Below, piece after piece: positions 1 to 8,391 of a DNA stretch of 35,797 bases (its first letter is position 1; each line of letters begins with the position of its first letter). A program made the position numbers and the translations under genes. The stretch is from Micavibrio sp. (GTDB lineage Bacteria; Pseudomonadota; Alphaproteobacteria; Micavibrionales; Micavibrionaceae). The stretch lies in assembly GCA_002708415.1 (NCBI GenBank), contig PANS01000015.1, positions 1 through 35,797 of the forward strand, written 5' to 3'. The notes under the pieces are model-generated. The model was not told the origin of the DNA. It saw nothing but the letters and a program-made list of their open reading frames with translations, and made no database searches.

Positions 1-1
1 C

Positions 2-385
2 TATGATTTACGGACAAGCGTTGAAATCAGTGTCACTTGTGTCCCTTCCGATGCGCGTAAATTCGAGCGTTACAGCGAAAAAGTTATGCGCGCAGCCTTG
101 AAAGGCATGCAAAAGCGTGCAGGAATCGAAGAGTTTGATATTAGCTATAGCGAAGAAGAAACACACAAACACGGCAGCCTAAACGGTACGGGCGGCACGG
201 GGCGTCAGTCCAAAATTTATTCGGCGCAGCTTTGGTCTGGCCCCAATTCAGTCTTTACGGTTGAAGCCAAACTCAACGGCCCCTCTCACACGCAAGCCGA
301 TGCGGCCTATGCCGACATCCTAAAAACTGTGCATTTAAAGGTTGATGAAAAAGAAGAACCAGAAGAAAGCGCAAAAGAAGAGTAA
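2..385 (+). CDS. Hypothetical protein, C-terminal part (cut by window start)
   Basis: The reading frame is open from position 2 and ends in TAA at 383-385, giving 127 visible residues; the start lies outside the window. An internal ATG at 86 could be mistaken for the start, but the upstream codons encode normal protein (YDLRTSVEISVTCVPSD...), so the gene is longer. The visible part is hydrophilic, with a Gly-rich turn around GTGGTGR, a beta-like stretch (SAQLWSGPNSVFTVEAKLNG) and an acidic/lysine tail. I see no membrane segment and recognise no family. It ends directly against the stop codon of the convergent sufE gene with no intergenic bases. Confidence 0.7.
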   Translation, partial: YDLRTSVEISVTCVPSDARKFERYSEKVMRAALKGMQKRAGIEEFDISYSEEETHKHGSLNGTGGTGRQSKIYSAQLWSGPNSVFTVEAKLNGPSHTQADAAYADILKTVHLKVDEKEEPEESAKEE

Positions 386-793
386 TTAACTCTGACTAAG
401 CGCTTTTACCCGCTCAACCATCGCAAAAAATCCATTGCGGCGATTGGGCGAAAGATGTTGATCGAGGCCAATCTTCTTAAAAGTCTCTTCAATATCAATT
501 ATCCCAATCTCTTCTGGCGTTTTGCCCTGATAAGCTACTAGAACAAGCGCAATAAGCCCGCGGACAATATGCGCATCACTATCAGCGGTAAAATGAATAG
601 AGCCATTTTCTGACGTTTCAGCAATCATCCATACGCGCGACATGCACCCCTTCACAAGCGTTTCTTCAGTTTTGAGCGCTTCATCCATTGGCGGCAGCTC
701 TTTGCCCAAATCAATGAGATAGCGATAACGGTCCTCCCAATCGTCAAAAAGGGTAAAATTCTCTTGTAAATCTTGTAATTCTAGCGCGTTCAT
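386..793 (-). CDS. sufE: SufE-family cysteine desulfurase activator
   Basis: SufE accepts persulfide sulfur from a SufS-type cysteine desulfurase and passes it on for Fe-S cluster assembly in the cytoplasm. The 135-residue length fits the family. The sulfur-accepting cysteine is C50 in LVKGCMSRVW, which matches the VxGC motif and the position of the active Cys near residue 51 in E. coli SufE. The N-terminal helix with DRYRYLIDLG and the acidic helix near the C-terminus are also typical. The gene stands alone here, with no suf operon visible, and is convergent with the preceding unknown gene and divergent from clpX. SufE and CsdE paralogues are hard to tell apart from sequence alone. Confidence 0.9.
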   Translation of the reverse strand: MNALELQDLQENFTLFDDWEDRYRYLIDLGKELPPMDEALKTEETLVKGCMSRVWMIAETSENGSIHFTADSDAHIVRGLIALVLVAYQGKTPEEIGIIDIEETFKKIGLDQHLSPNRRNGFFAMVERVKALSQS

Positions 794-966
794 AATTCTC
801 TCACTCGTTACGAATGCTTTAATAGCATATTAACCAATTCACAATATATATTATTTATGCGCAATCACTTGATATTGTTGCAAATCAACTCTTGCACGGC
901 CTTTTTGAGCAAGCTAGGTTGATAGGAGTAGATTCTTTGATTTAGAAAGATAAAGAAAGCATATTC

Positions 967-2289
967 ATGAGTAAGTCATCCGACGAAGAAACAGACAGCA
1001 AAAACACCCTTTACTGCTCTTTTTGTGGCAAAAGCCAGCACGAAGTACGCAAGTTAATTGCGGGTCCTAATGTATTCATTTGTAATGAATGTGTTGAACT
1101 TTGCATGGACATCATTCGTGAGGAAGATAAATCTCAACTTGTTAAAGATGGCGATGATGGCATCCCTTCTCCAAGCGAAATTAACGGCTTTCTTGATGAT
1201 TATATTATCGGACAGGCACAAGCAAAACGCGTTCTCTCCGTAGCGGTTCACAATCACTATAAACGCCTAGAGCATGTTGCAAATAACAGCGGCGCCAATG
1301 ATATTGAACTTGCCAAATCTAACATTCTTGTTGTTGGTCCAACAGGTTGCGGTAAAACGCTTTTAGCACAAACGCTTGCGCGTATTATTGATGTGCCGTT
1401 TACAATGGCTGACGCCACAACATTAACCGAAGCGGGTTATGTTGGTGAAGATGTTGAAAATATTGTTCTGAAACTTCTTCAGGCGTCAGATTACAACGTA
1501 GAGCGCGCACAACGTGGTATTGTTTACATTGATGAAATTGATAAGATTAGCCGTAAATCTGACAACCCTTCTATTACACGTGATGTGTCTGGTGAAGGTG
1601 TTCAGCAAGCGCTTCTTAAACTTATGGAAGGAACAGTCGCTTCTGTCCCTCCACAAGGGGGGCGCAAACACCCTCAACAGGAATTCTTACAAGTTGATAC
1701 ATCAAATATTCTCTTTATTTGTGGTGGGGCGTTTGCTGGTATTGAAAAAATCTTAGCAAATAAAGGCCGCGGTCACACAATTGGTTTTGGTGCAGATGTT
1801 CAACCACCTGAGGAAGGTGATGTTGGAGAATTACTCTCAACATTAGAGCCAGAAGATCTTCTTAAATATGGACTTATTCCAGAATTTGTTGGTCGCTTAC
1901 CCTTGATTGCAACGCTTGAGAACTTAGATGAAGATGCGCTTGTTACGATTCTGACAGAGCCTAAAAACGCTCTTGTGAAACAATACCAACGCCTCTTTGA
2001 AATGGAGGGTGCCAAACTTGAGTTTACCGATGACGCCCTTAAAGCTATTGCTAAACAAGCTATTGCTCGTAAGACTGGCGCGCGTGGTTTACGTTCAATC
2101 TTGGAAAACCTACTTCTCGACACCATGTTTGAGCTACCAGACAAAGAAGGTATTGAGAAGGTCGTTATTGATGACAAAGTTGTTGATACGGACAAAGAAC
2201 CTACATTTATCATTGCTGATAAAAAGAAAGCTAAAAAATCCAAAAAGAAAGATGATGATGAAGAGGCATCTGAAGCAACTGGTTCTTAA
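967..2289 (+). CDS. clpX: ClpX, ATP-dependent unfoldase of the ClpXP protease
   Basis: ClpX is the AAA+ hexamer that recognises, unfolds and threads substrates into ClpP. The 440-residue protein has the N-terminal zinc-binding domain with C17, C20, C39 and C42, Walker A GPTGCGKT at 124-131, the GYVG pore loop at 157-160, Walker B IVYIDE at 185-190, and the sensor-2 GARGLR motif in the C-terminal subdomain. An unusual feature is the last 30 or so residues, a Lys-rich then Asp/Glu-rich tail ([15 protein letters not shown]), longer than in E. coli. The start is ATG at 967 with only a weak purine-rich ribosome site. clpP and lon, often adjacent, are not in the window. Codons favour T at the third position more than in the neighbours, as expected for a well-expressed gene. 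Confidence 0.97.
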   Translation: MSKSSDEETDSKNTLYCSFCGKSQHEVRKLIAGPNVFICNECVELCMDIIREEDKSQLVKDGDDGIPSPSEINGFLDDYIIGQAQAKRVLSVAVHNHYKRLEHVANNSGANDIELAKSNILVVGPTGCGKTLLAQTLARIIDVPFTMADATTLTEAGYVGEDVENIVLKLLQASDYNVERAQRGIVYIDEIDKISRKSDNPSITRDVSGEGVQQALLKLMEGTVASVPPQGGRKHPQQEFLQVDTSNILFICGGAFAGIEKILANKGRGHTIGFGADVQPPEEGDVGELLSTLEPEDLLKYGLIPEFVGRLPLIATLENLDEDALVTILTEPKNALVKQYQRLFEMEGAKLEFTDDALKAIAKQAIARKTGARGLRSILENLLLDTMFELPDKEGIEKVVIDDKVVDTDKEPTFIIADKKKAKKSKKKDDDEEASEATGS

Positions 2290-2354
2290 TCTTTTTCTAA
2301 CTTTTTTAGTTCACTCTATACGAACGTATTCAAACTAACTTGGAGCTTTAAGAA

Positions 2355-3314
2355 ATGACCAACACTGCTATCCAACTCGAACCAAATAAAAAATATCGTT
2401 TGATCACACGATCAGATATGGATGGCCTCGTTTGTGCAGTTCTTCTTAAAGATTTAGGTGTTATTGATGATATTACCTTTGCACATCCAAAAGATATGCA
2501 AGATGGGATTGTGGAAGTTGGACCTGACGACATCACAACAAACCTACCTTACGTTTCTGGCGTACATCTCGCCTTCGATCATCACGCCAGTGAAATGGAA
2601 CGAATTAAAGAACGCCCGAACAATCATATTATTGATTCGGACGCCCCATCTGCAGCGCGCGTTGTTTATGATCACTTTGGTGGCGCTGCACAATTCCCAA
2701 ATATCAGTGAAGAAATGATGATTGCAGTTGATAAAGCTGATTCTGCAGCCTTCTCACGCGAAGATATTATGGAACCAAAAGGCTGGGAGCTTTTAAGCTT
2801 TCTAATGGATGCGCGAACAGGCCTTGGCCGTTTCCGCGATTTTAACATTTCAAACTATCAGCTCATGATGCAACTCATTGACGAATGTCGTGATGCGCAG
2901 TCAATTGACGATCTTTTACAGTTACCTGACGTTAAAGAACGCGTTGATCTCTATGAGAGCCACGCACAAAAATTTAAAGAACAAATTGAACGCTGCTCGC
3001 GCGTCGAAGATAACCTCGTCATGATTGATCTTCGTAATGAAGAAACAATCTTTGCGGGTAACCGCTTCATGATTTACGCCCTCTTCCCACAATGTAACGT
3101 GTCTATTCACATTCTTTGGGGCAAGAATAAGCAAAACACTGTATTTGCTTGTGGTAAATCTATTCTAAACAAAACGAGTAAAACGGACATTGGTCAGCTC
3201 ATGCTTCAATATGGTGGTGGCGGTCACCACGCTGCAGGAACGTGTCAGATTACGAACCTTAAAGCAGACGAAGTTCTCCAAGAATTGATTACTAAAATCA
3301 CTGCTGATGGCTAA
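2355..3314 (+). CDS. DHH-family phosphoesterase
   Basis: The 319-residue protein has the DHH and DHHA1 domain layout of RecJ/NrnA/exopolyphosphatase-like metal-dependent phosphoesterases. Motif I reads RSDMDG at 20-24 (D21 and D23), motif III is the signature FDHHASE with D75-H76-H77, and the C-terminal DHHA1 substrate-binding motif GGGGHHAAG is at 287-295. The first His of the usual motif I (HxDxDG) is Arg here. The substrate is not evident; small nucleotides, short RNAs or polyphosphate are possible. It starts 65 bases after clpX with a GGAG-like site (TTGGAGC) upstream, and its last eight bases overlap the next gene, so the two are probably translationally coupled. Confidence 0.85.
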   Translation: MTNTAIQLEPNKKYRLITRSDMDGLVCAVLLKDLGVIDDITFAHPKDMQDGIVEVGPDDITTNLPYVSGVHLAFDHHASEMERIKERPNNHIIDSDAPSAARVVYDHFGGAAQFPNISEEMMIAVDKADSAAFSREDIMEPKGWELLSFLMDARTGLGRFRDFNISNYQLMMQLIDECRDAQSIDDLLQLPDVKERVDLYESHAQKFKEQIERCSRVEDNLVMIDLRNEETIFAGNRFMIYALFPQCNVSIHILWGKNKQNTVFACGKSILNKTSKTDIGQLMLQYGGGGHHAAGTCQITNLKADEVLQELITKITADG

Positions 3315-4185
3315 TAGCCCGCCACTATTAAAACAAGGCGCGACGATTGGTATCATTGCGCCTTCAAGCTATTACGATAAAGAACAATTCTCCACCTCGA
3401 TCTCTCTATTAAAAAATAAAGGCTATAAAATCGTTTTTCACGATCAAGTGGATGCGCAACACAATCAGTTTGCAGGAACGCCGGAAGAAAAACTAAACGC
3501 CCTTCATGATTATTTTAAAAATCCACATATAGACGCCATATTCACGCTTGTTGGCGGTAATGGCGCGCTCCATCTTCTCGATAAAATTGACTACAACCTT
3601 ATCAAACAAAACCCTAAAATACTTATGGGTTTTAGTGATGTAACCGCATTACTTAATGCTATATCTTCACAAATAGGCCTTATAACCTATCACGGCCCAA
3701 CGATCGCAAGCTTTTCCAAAATCGCGACGGAAGACATTGATCAATGCTTTGATCTTTTGCACAATCAAACCCTGAACATCCCTATTCCTAACGATATCAA
3801 CACCGAAGGCTTACTATATGGAGGTAATTTAAGCGTTTTTCAGGCGCTCATCGGTACAGATTATGCTCCACCGCTTGATAAAGACCTTATCCTCTTCATC
3901 GAAGACACAAATGACCATTTAAGCCGTTATGACCGTATGATCGCGCATATGAAACTCGCAGGCTGGTTTAAAAATGTTAAAGCCATTCTTGTTGGAGAGT
4001 TTTTAAAATCACAAGATAACCCAGACCGCCCCTTTGGCATGGAAATCGAAGAAATCATTAAAACGCATACCCCAAACATCCCTATCGTGACCGATATGCC
4101 CTTCGGCCACGGCGAACGGTTAATAACTCTTCCCGTTGGCGCAAAAGTCCTCTTGAAAAACAGCACTCTTTCCTATAAATCGTAA
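3307..4185 (+). CDS. LD-carboxypeptidase (peptidase S66), muramoyltetrapeptide carboxypeptidase type
   Basis: Enzymes of this family remove the terminal D-Ala from the tetrapeptide of recycled or mature peptidoglycan (LdcA). The protein has 292 residues. The catalytic triad can be read as S110 in the nucleophile elbow GFSD, E199 in LFIEDTND and H268 in PFGHGE, all at family positions. LVGGNG near 81-86 and YHGP near 128-131 are further S66 landmarks. There is no signal peptide, consistent with cytoplasmic recycling. Its ATG lies inside the end of the DHH gene (8-base overlap). Related members hydrolyse microcin C7-like substrates (MccF), so the exact substrate is inferred from the family. Confidence 0.9.
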   Translation: MANSPPLLKQGATIGIIAPSSYYDKEQFSTSISLLKNKGYKIVFHDQVDAQHNQFAGTPEEKLNALHDYFKNPHIDAIFTLVGGNGALHLLDKIDYNLIKQNPKILMGFSDVTALLNAISSQIGLITYHGPTIASFSKIATEDIDQCFDLLHNQTLNIPIPNDINTEGLLYGGNLSVFQALIGTDYAPPLDKDLILFIEDTNDHLSRYDRMIAHMKLAGWFKNVKAILVGEFLKSQDNPDRPFGMEIEEIIKTHTPNIPIVTDMPFGHGERLITLPVGAKVLLKNSTLSYKS

Positions 4186-4309
4186 ACCTCATTCTTTATT
4201 AAGCGTGGTCACTGCTTCGCTTTTGCCTTGTATTAGGCGCGAAGAATGAAGCGTATATCAATACGTAAATGACGAGCAACGCCATAAAAGGCAAAATGGA
4301 AGTAGTGAA

Positions 4310-4645
4310 ATGACCTTTGTAGTGACCGATGCCTGCATCAAATGTAAGTATACAGACTGTGTTGAAGTTTGCCCTGTAGATTGCTTTTATGAAGGTGAAA
4401 ACACGCTCGTTATTCACCCTGACGAATGTATTGATTGCGGTGTATGCGAGCCAGAATGTCCAATTGAGGCCATTATCCCAGACACCGAGTCAGAAGCCGA
4501 CAAATGGCTAGAGATAAACCGTAAATATTCCGAAAAATGGCCCGTTATTACCCAGAAAAAAGCACCTCTTCCAACTGCAGAAGAGTATAAAGATGTTAAA
4601 GACAAAATGAAATTCTTTAGCGAAGAGCCTGGCGAGGGCGATTAA
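4310..4645 (+). CDS. fdxA: Ferredoxin FdxA, [3Fe-4S][4Fe-4S] type
   Basis: This is a small electron carrier of the Azotobacter ferredoxin I type. The 111 residues match the usual length. Cysteines are at 9, 12, 17, 21, 25, 40, 43, 46 and 50. By analogy with ferredoxin I, C9, C17 and C50 would hold the 3Fe-4S cluster and C21, C40, C43 and C46 the 4Fe-4S cluster, leaving C12 and C25 free. The long C-terminal extension after the clusters, rich in Lys and Glu, is typical of FdxA. The fdxA then carD order is common in alphaproteobacteria. A GGAAG-like sequence lies about nine bases before the ATG. A terminator-like hairpin follows the gene. Confidence 0.95.
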   Translation: MTFVVTDACIKCKYTDCVEVCPVDCFYEGENTLVIHPDECIDCGVCEPECPIEAIIPDTESEADKWLEINRKYSEKWPVITQKKAPLPTAEEYKDVKDKMKFFSEEPGEGD

Positions 4646-4672
4646 AACGCCTCTAAACCCCTTGAAAAAACA

Positions 4673-4700
4673 CAAAAAACAGCAGAAAACTGCGCTTTTT
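4673..4700 (+). terminator. Probable intrinsic terminator of fdxA
   Basis: An A-rich left arm is followed by GCAG (4682-4685), an AAAA loop, CTGC (4690-4693) and a run of five T. Flanking A and T runs can extend the stem. It lies 28 bases after fdxA. A second AT-rich hairpin (TTTTTCAA pairing with TTGAAAAA, 4696-4718) follows immediately and could help on either strand. Confidence 0.5.
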
Positions 4701-4943
4701 CAATTTTTTGTTGAAAAATAGCAAAAAATGACATATAGTCTTGTCCATAGCTTAACGATAAGCGGTTGAAACAGGGCGTGTCACCTAGGCGTTTTTTAAA
4801 AACATAAGACCTTGAGTGTTTCACAACAAATAAAAACCAAAACACTCGTTTCCTATAAATAAAATACTGAAAACGGCATGGCTTTTGCAATCATGTCGGC
4901 AGTAAAAATGACTTTAACTATGAACCAAAGGGAAAGATATAGC
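4701..4943 (+). other. fdxA-carD intergenic region and carD leader
   Basis: No gene is seen here. It holds the second half of an AT-rich hairpin (to 4718) and a clear 8-bp inverted repeat, GAGTGTTT at 4814-4821 and AAACACTC at 4840-4847, with an 18-base loop. The in-frame ATGs at 4878, 4893, 4911 and 4920 would add up to 22 residues to CarD but have no good ribosome site. I could not identify a convincing sigma-70 promoter by eye. Confidence 0.4.
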
Positions 4944-5513
4944 ATGGCTGATAACGACAATTTCGCAAAAGGTGACTACGTAGTATATCCGGCGCACGGC
5001 GTTGGACAAATCGAGAGCATTGATACACAGAGCATTTCTGGTATGGAGATCAAGCTTTATACAGTTAATTTTGAAAAAGACCGTATGCGCCTTAAAATCC
5101 CAATGATGAAAGCAAAAGAATCTGGGTTGCGTAAGCTTTGCACAACAACACGTCTTAAAGATGCTCTTAAAACACTTCAAGGCAATGCACGTATCCGCCG
5201 CACAATGTGGAGCCGTCGCGCACAAGAATATGAGCTCAAAATCAATTCAGGGGACCCTGTTATGATTGCTGAAGTTCTTCGTGATCTTAAGCGTAACACA
5301 GAGGATTCAGAACAGTCTTACTCAGAACGTCAAATCTACCAATCAGCAATGGAACGTCTTGCACGTGAAGTAGCGATTGTTGAAAAAACATCAGAAGACA
5401 AGGCTGTTATTCGCCTTGAAAAGCTGATGGGTATTGACCAAGACGCTAAAAAAGCAGCAAACGACGCTCTATTAGTTGAAGAGCAGCCAATGAAGCGCTC
5501 AAAAGCAGCTTAA
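4944..5513 (+). CDS. carD: CarD/CdnL-family RNA polymerase-binding transcription regulator
   Basis: CarD/CdnL proteins bind the RNA polymerase beta subunit and stabilise open complexes at rRNA and other growth-related promoters. The protein has an N-terminal Tudor-like RNAP-interaction domain (FAKGDYVVYPAHGVGQIESI, residues about 7-26), followed by the helical DNA-binding part containing W and RRAQEYE. The longer frame from 4878 is rejected: ATG 4944 is preceded by AAAGGGAAAG at a suitable distance and gives 189 residues, close to family length, with the conserved domain beginning a few residues in. A Lys/Ala tail ends the protein. The fdxA-carD neighbourhood is a familiar alphaproteobacterial arrangement. 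Confidence 0.92.
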   Translation: MADNDNFAKGDYVVYPAHGVGQIESIDTQSISGMEIKLYTVNFEKDRMRLKIPMMKAKESGLRKLCTTTRLKDALKTLQGNARIRRTMWSRRAQEYELKINSGDPVMIAEVLRDLKRNTEDSEQSYSERQIYQSAMERLAREVAIVEKTSEDKAVIRLEKLMGIDQDAKKAANDALLVEEQPMKRSKAA

Positions 5514-5564
5514 TTATAAGAATTTAACAAACCGATCCAACCTCCTTCGTTTTGTTATAAATAT

Positions 5565-5603
5565 AAATCCCTGCTCTCCTTTGTGGTTAGCGGGGATTTT
5601 TTT
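5565..5603 (+). terminator. Intrinsic terminator of carD
   Basis: AAATCCCTGCT (5565-5575) pairs with AGCGGGGATTT (5589-5599), 11 bp with one G-T wobble, followed by a run of T to 5603. It lies 52 bases after carD and is a strong rho-independent terminator. Confidence 0.85.
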
Positions 5604-5630
5604 ATACCAACATCCTGAATCTACTATATA

Positions 5631-6533
5631 ATGGTTATGATTCTGGGAAGTCCTTCCCGCCTGTACTCAAAAACACCTACCCGCGAAAGACCAAAGCCAC
5701 AAATGTGCCACTCGTCTCATCAGCAGAAAAAAGACAATAAATTTAGATCTCTGGGCACGCCCGACAAGATCTGGGCTGTCTCTGCCATCCATGGTGATTG
5801 CACACGTCTAGAGGGTCTCCACAACGCAATCTATGAACGTATCAACGTTGGTGATCGCTTGGTTTATTTAGGCAACTACACAGGCCATGGAGAGCAATCA
5901 CGCGAGGTCATTGATGAGCTCCTCACTTTCCGTCGTGCCCTCCTCGCCCTCCCAGGCATGAAGCCGAGCGACATTACTTATTTACGCGGTGGGCAGGAAG
6001 AAATGCTCCACCTTCTGACGCAGTTACAATTTTGCCGCGAGCCTGTCGACACTCTCCTTTGGATGCTTGGATCAGGCATGAGCAATACCATGCGTAGTTA
6101 TGGCATTTGCCCCCATGAAGGTATCACAGCCGCCCGTGAAGGCATTATGTCTCTGACCCGTTGGACGAATAAGATCAAAGAACAACTCCGCAATCAAGCT
6201 GGTTTTGATGCGTTTATGATGAACCACATGCGCGCCGCCTATACCGAATACCAAACAGATAAGATGGCTTTATTCGTCAATGCCGGCCTTGATCCATCTC
6301 TCACATTAGAACAGCAAGAAGATCGCCTATGGTGGCAGGGTGATAACTTCCATGACATGCACGGTGCTTATAAACCGTTTGAAAAGGTTATTCGCGGCTT
6401 TGACCCCAAACACCAAGGCGTTCAAATGAACGGTGTTACCGCATCCCTTGATGGCGGTTGTGGCTTTGGCGGTTCACTCATTTGTGCAGGCATGGAAGCC
6501 ACAGGCGATATTTTTGAGCTAATGGAAGCTTAA
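5631..6533 (+). CDS. Degenerate PPP-family (calcineurin-like) phosphatase homologue
   Basis: The fold is that of bacterial PPP-type phosphatases, but the metal-binding motifs are altered. The GDxHG position reads SAIHGD (51-56), GDxVDRG reads GNYTGHG (81-87) and GNHE reads GGQEE (120-124). Spacing, the surrounding helices and the late SLDGGCGFGGSLICAGM segment (canonical LDTGCVFGG-like) are preserved, so homology is clear although several metal ligands are missing. It may be a non-catalytic binding protein. The start is uncertain: ATG 5631 has no ribosome site and overlaps a TATAAT (5627-5632), so ATG 5703 (276 residues) is an alternative. The N-terminal 40 residues are basic and poorly structured. 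A palindromic repeat lies just behind the gene. Confidence 0.75.
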   Translation: MVMILGSPSRLYSKTPTRERPKPQMCHSSHQQKKDNKFRSLGTPDKIWAVSAIHGDCTRLEGLHNAIYERINVGDRLVYLGNYTGHGEQSREVIDELLTFRRALLALPGMKPSDITYLRGGQEEMLHLLTQLQFCREPVDTLLWMLGSGMSNTMRSYGICPHEGITAAREGIMSLTRWTNKIKEQLRNQAGFDAFMMNHMRAAYTEYQTDKMALFVNAGLDPSLTLEQQEDRLWWQGDNFHDMHGAYKPFEKVIRGFDPKHQGVQMNGVTASLDGGCGFGGSLICAGMEATGDIFELMEA

Positions 6534-6547
6534 CATCTTACATACCT

Positions 6548-6618
6548 GTCATTGCGAGAAAGCCTTCAGGCTGACGTGGCAATCTCTTCCGATTACTTCG
6601 CTAACCGCTCGCAATGAC
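6548..6618 (-). repeat. Dispersed palindromic repeat, copy 1
   Basis: The outer ends GTCATTGCGAG and CTCGCAATGAC are inverted repeats. The interior (…GCTGACGTGGCAATCT…) matches the reverse complement of the copy at 30902-30970, so this copy lies in the opposite orientation to the other three. It sits 14 bases after the PPP-like gene. Confidence 0.85.
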
Positions 6619-6673
6619 AACCCATCACAAAACCCTCTTGTATTTTTCTGGAAAATATATAGTTTCGTAAACT

Positions 6674-6916
6674 ATGTCAGATATAGCAGAACTAACAGAA
6701 ACATTTACAGGGCATACCCATGAACTTCCATCAGGGCAAGTTGTAAGTATTTGGGAAAACTCTAATACTGGGCTTCCCCCTTACAAAGATTGGCTAACAC
6801 TTCACTATCAAGCGACAGCTTTAGAAAAACAAGGTTTAAAAGCAACGCCGTATCGAGAAGCAATGGAAAAAATAAAAACTGCAGAAGCTCGCGCCAAGCA
6901 ACCAAAATTTATTTAA
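6674..6916 (+). CDS. Small hypothetical protein
   Basis: The frame encodes 80 residues, hydrophilic, with two predicted helical stretches (YKDWLTLHYQATALEKQG and YREAMEKIKTAEARAKQ) and no membrane segment or cysteine. I recognise no family. It has no ribosome-binding sequence; instead its ATG sits inside a perfect palindrome (6659-6675). It ends with a four-base overlap against the convergent metalloprotease gene. The codon use looks like its neighbours and the protein is not low-complexity, so it is probably real, but support is limited. Confidence 0.5.
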   Translation: MSDIAELTETFTGHTHELPSGQVVSIWENSNTGLPPYKDWLTLHYQATALEKQGLKATPYREAMEKIKTAEARAKQPKFI

Positions 6917-8391
6917 TCTGAAATCACCTTATACAAACGCCCCGCAATGATACGGTCATTGGCGGTTAAGCCATTAAGGACCATAAACTGCTGCGACATC
7001 AACTCATCAACCTTCATACGCGCACCAAGTGATTTTACAGTATCACCAGATTTAGCCGCAACAAGCTTGATGCGTTTCGGACGAATAGAATTTTTCTCTG
7101 ATGCTGTAAGACGCCTAAAGCTATAAGTCGTTTTCTTAAGCTCATCCATAAAGGCCGAATTAACAGTTTTTGGAATGGCCATTTGAAAGCGGAAGAACTC
7201 ACCTGGTTTCCACTCAATCGCCACAAGACGTATCGTCACCGACTTGCCCTGAACAACACCTGTAAACGCCGCCGTTGCCGCATTCATACCATTGACCTTA
7301 ATAGACTCGGCGCTACCGACAGTTTGATTTTTAAGCCAAACATTTTTGATATAATCAAGCGGTGGTATCGCTTGCTGCACTTTACCCATATCAAAAACAA
7401 TGACCGTCCCATTGTTATGCTTTGCCATCACAGCTGCTTGGGAGTTTGATATTTTTGTCCCTTCCGGCACAGAAAACATAAACCCGATTTTTGTGTGGTA
7501 AAAATTATTACCGCGCACAAAACCTTGATCCGCACTATCACCATACGTCATGCCGTTAATTTTTTGCAAATGACTATCGCGGTTCACGACAGCTTTTCTT
7601 TTTGAATAATTTTGTGCCTCAACCGAAGCTTGCTTTACGCGCTCTGATGTAATCGGGTGCGTAGAAAAGTAATTAAAGCCTGATGTCTTCTTACCCGATA
7701 ACTTCGCATCAAGTTTTGTCTGGGCATCAAGATTTTTTAAAAAACCCGCCATCGCATTTGCATCATACCCTGCGCGTGATAAATAACGCACTCCTAAACT
7801 ATCAGATTCATGTTCTTGACCGCGCGAATAAGATTTAATGTAAAGTTCTGATCCTAAGCCTGCCGCGCGACCAATATCCGCGTTTCCCGCTGCCGCGCCT
7901 AAAACAGCCGCGCCTAAATTAACCAAAAAACCTTGGGAAACACGTTCTGCCGCATGGCGCGCCGTAATGTGACCAACCTCGTGTGCAAGAACGCCCGCTA
8001 GTTCAGCTTCACTATTTGCAAGAGCCAATAGGCCACGCGATACATAGACATATCCGCCTGGCACAGCAAAAGCATTCACAATCGGACTATCAATCACATG
8101 AAATTTATATTGCACATCTTTACGTTCCGTATTGGCGGCTATTTTGGCACCAACTGTTGAAACATAATCGGCCAAAGGCCCGCTCATGAATTTACCAAAA
8201 CTCTTTTCGACATTTTGATGCTCTTGTGCACCCACGTCGGCTTCTTTATCTGCTGGTAATAAAGCTGTAAACTGACGATCACCCGTTGCAGGATTAACAC
8301 TGCATGCGCTCACTGTTAAAAAAGCAGCCCCCATAAAACCAAGAAGACTCTTCTTGCCAAAGCCCTTTGATTTCATCCATTGTAAACTCAT
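6913..8391 (-). CDS. M48-family zinc metalloprotease lipoprotein with C-terminal LysM-like segment
   Basis: Periplasmic M48 proteases such as BepA and LoiP take part in outer-membrane protein quality control. Starting at ATG 8391 the protein has 492 residues. An N-terminal basic stretch, a hydrophobic core and the lipobox VSAC give lipidation at about C30. The zinc motif HEVGH is at 137-141, with the third ligand probably E193 in the SRGQEHESD segment. A C-terminal region, KSGDTVKSLGARM...LNGLTANDRIIAGRLYKVI, resembles a LysM domain and suggests peptidoglycan binding. A longer frame starts at 8454, but AGGA lies eight bases before 8391; ATG 8376 is another option. The start overlaps that of the divergent nuclease-like gene. 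Confidence 0.88.
   Translation of the reverse strand: MSLQWMKSKGFGKKSLLGFMGAAFLTVSACSVNPATGDRQFTALLPADKEADVGAQEHQNVEKSFGKFMSGPLADYVSTVGAKIAANTERKDVQYKFHVIDSPIVNAFAVPGGYVYVSRGLLALANSEAELAGVLAHEVGHITARHAAERVSQGFLVNLGAAVLGAAAGNADIGRAAGLGSELYIKSYSRGQEHESDSLGVRYLSRAGYDANAMAGFLKNLDAQTKLDAKLSGKKTSGFNYFSTHPITSERVKQASVEAQNYSKRKAVVNRDSHLQKINGMTYGDSADQGFVRGNNFYHTKIGFMFSVPEGTKISNSQAAVMAKHNNGTVIVFDMGKVQQAIPPLDYIKNVWLKNQTVGSAESIKVNGMNAATAAFTGVVQGKSVTIRLVAIEWKPGEFFRFQMAIPKTVNSAFMDELKKTTYSFRRLTASEKNSIRPKRIKLVAAKSGDTVKSLGARMKVDELMSQQFMVLNGLTANDRIIAGRLYKVISD

Noticed and set aside
1800-2243. Long frame antisense to clpX (147 codons) and similar antisense frames over pgk, ffh and leuC
   Set aside because: These are mirror frames of conserved coding sequence with Ser/Arg/Pro-rich composition and no start signals. 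The sense proteins are certain.
4199-4309. Hairpin-rich region before fdxA (CTTCGC at 4215-4220 with GCGAAG at 4239-4244), considered as a small RNA, terminator or gene remnant
   Set aside because: The stem is short, lacks a T run at its 3' side and the region encodes no recognisable protein remnant, although an S4-type gene is sometimes found near fdxA.
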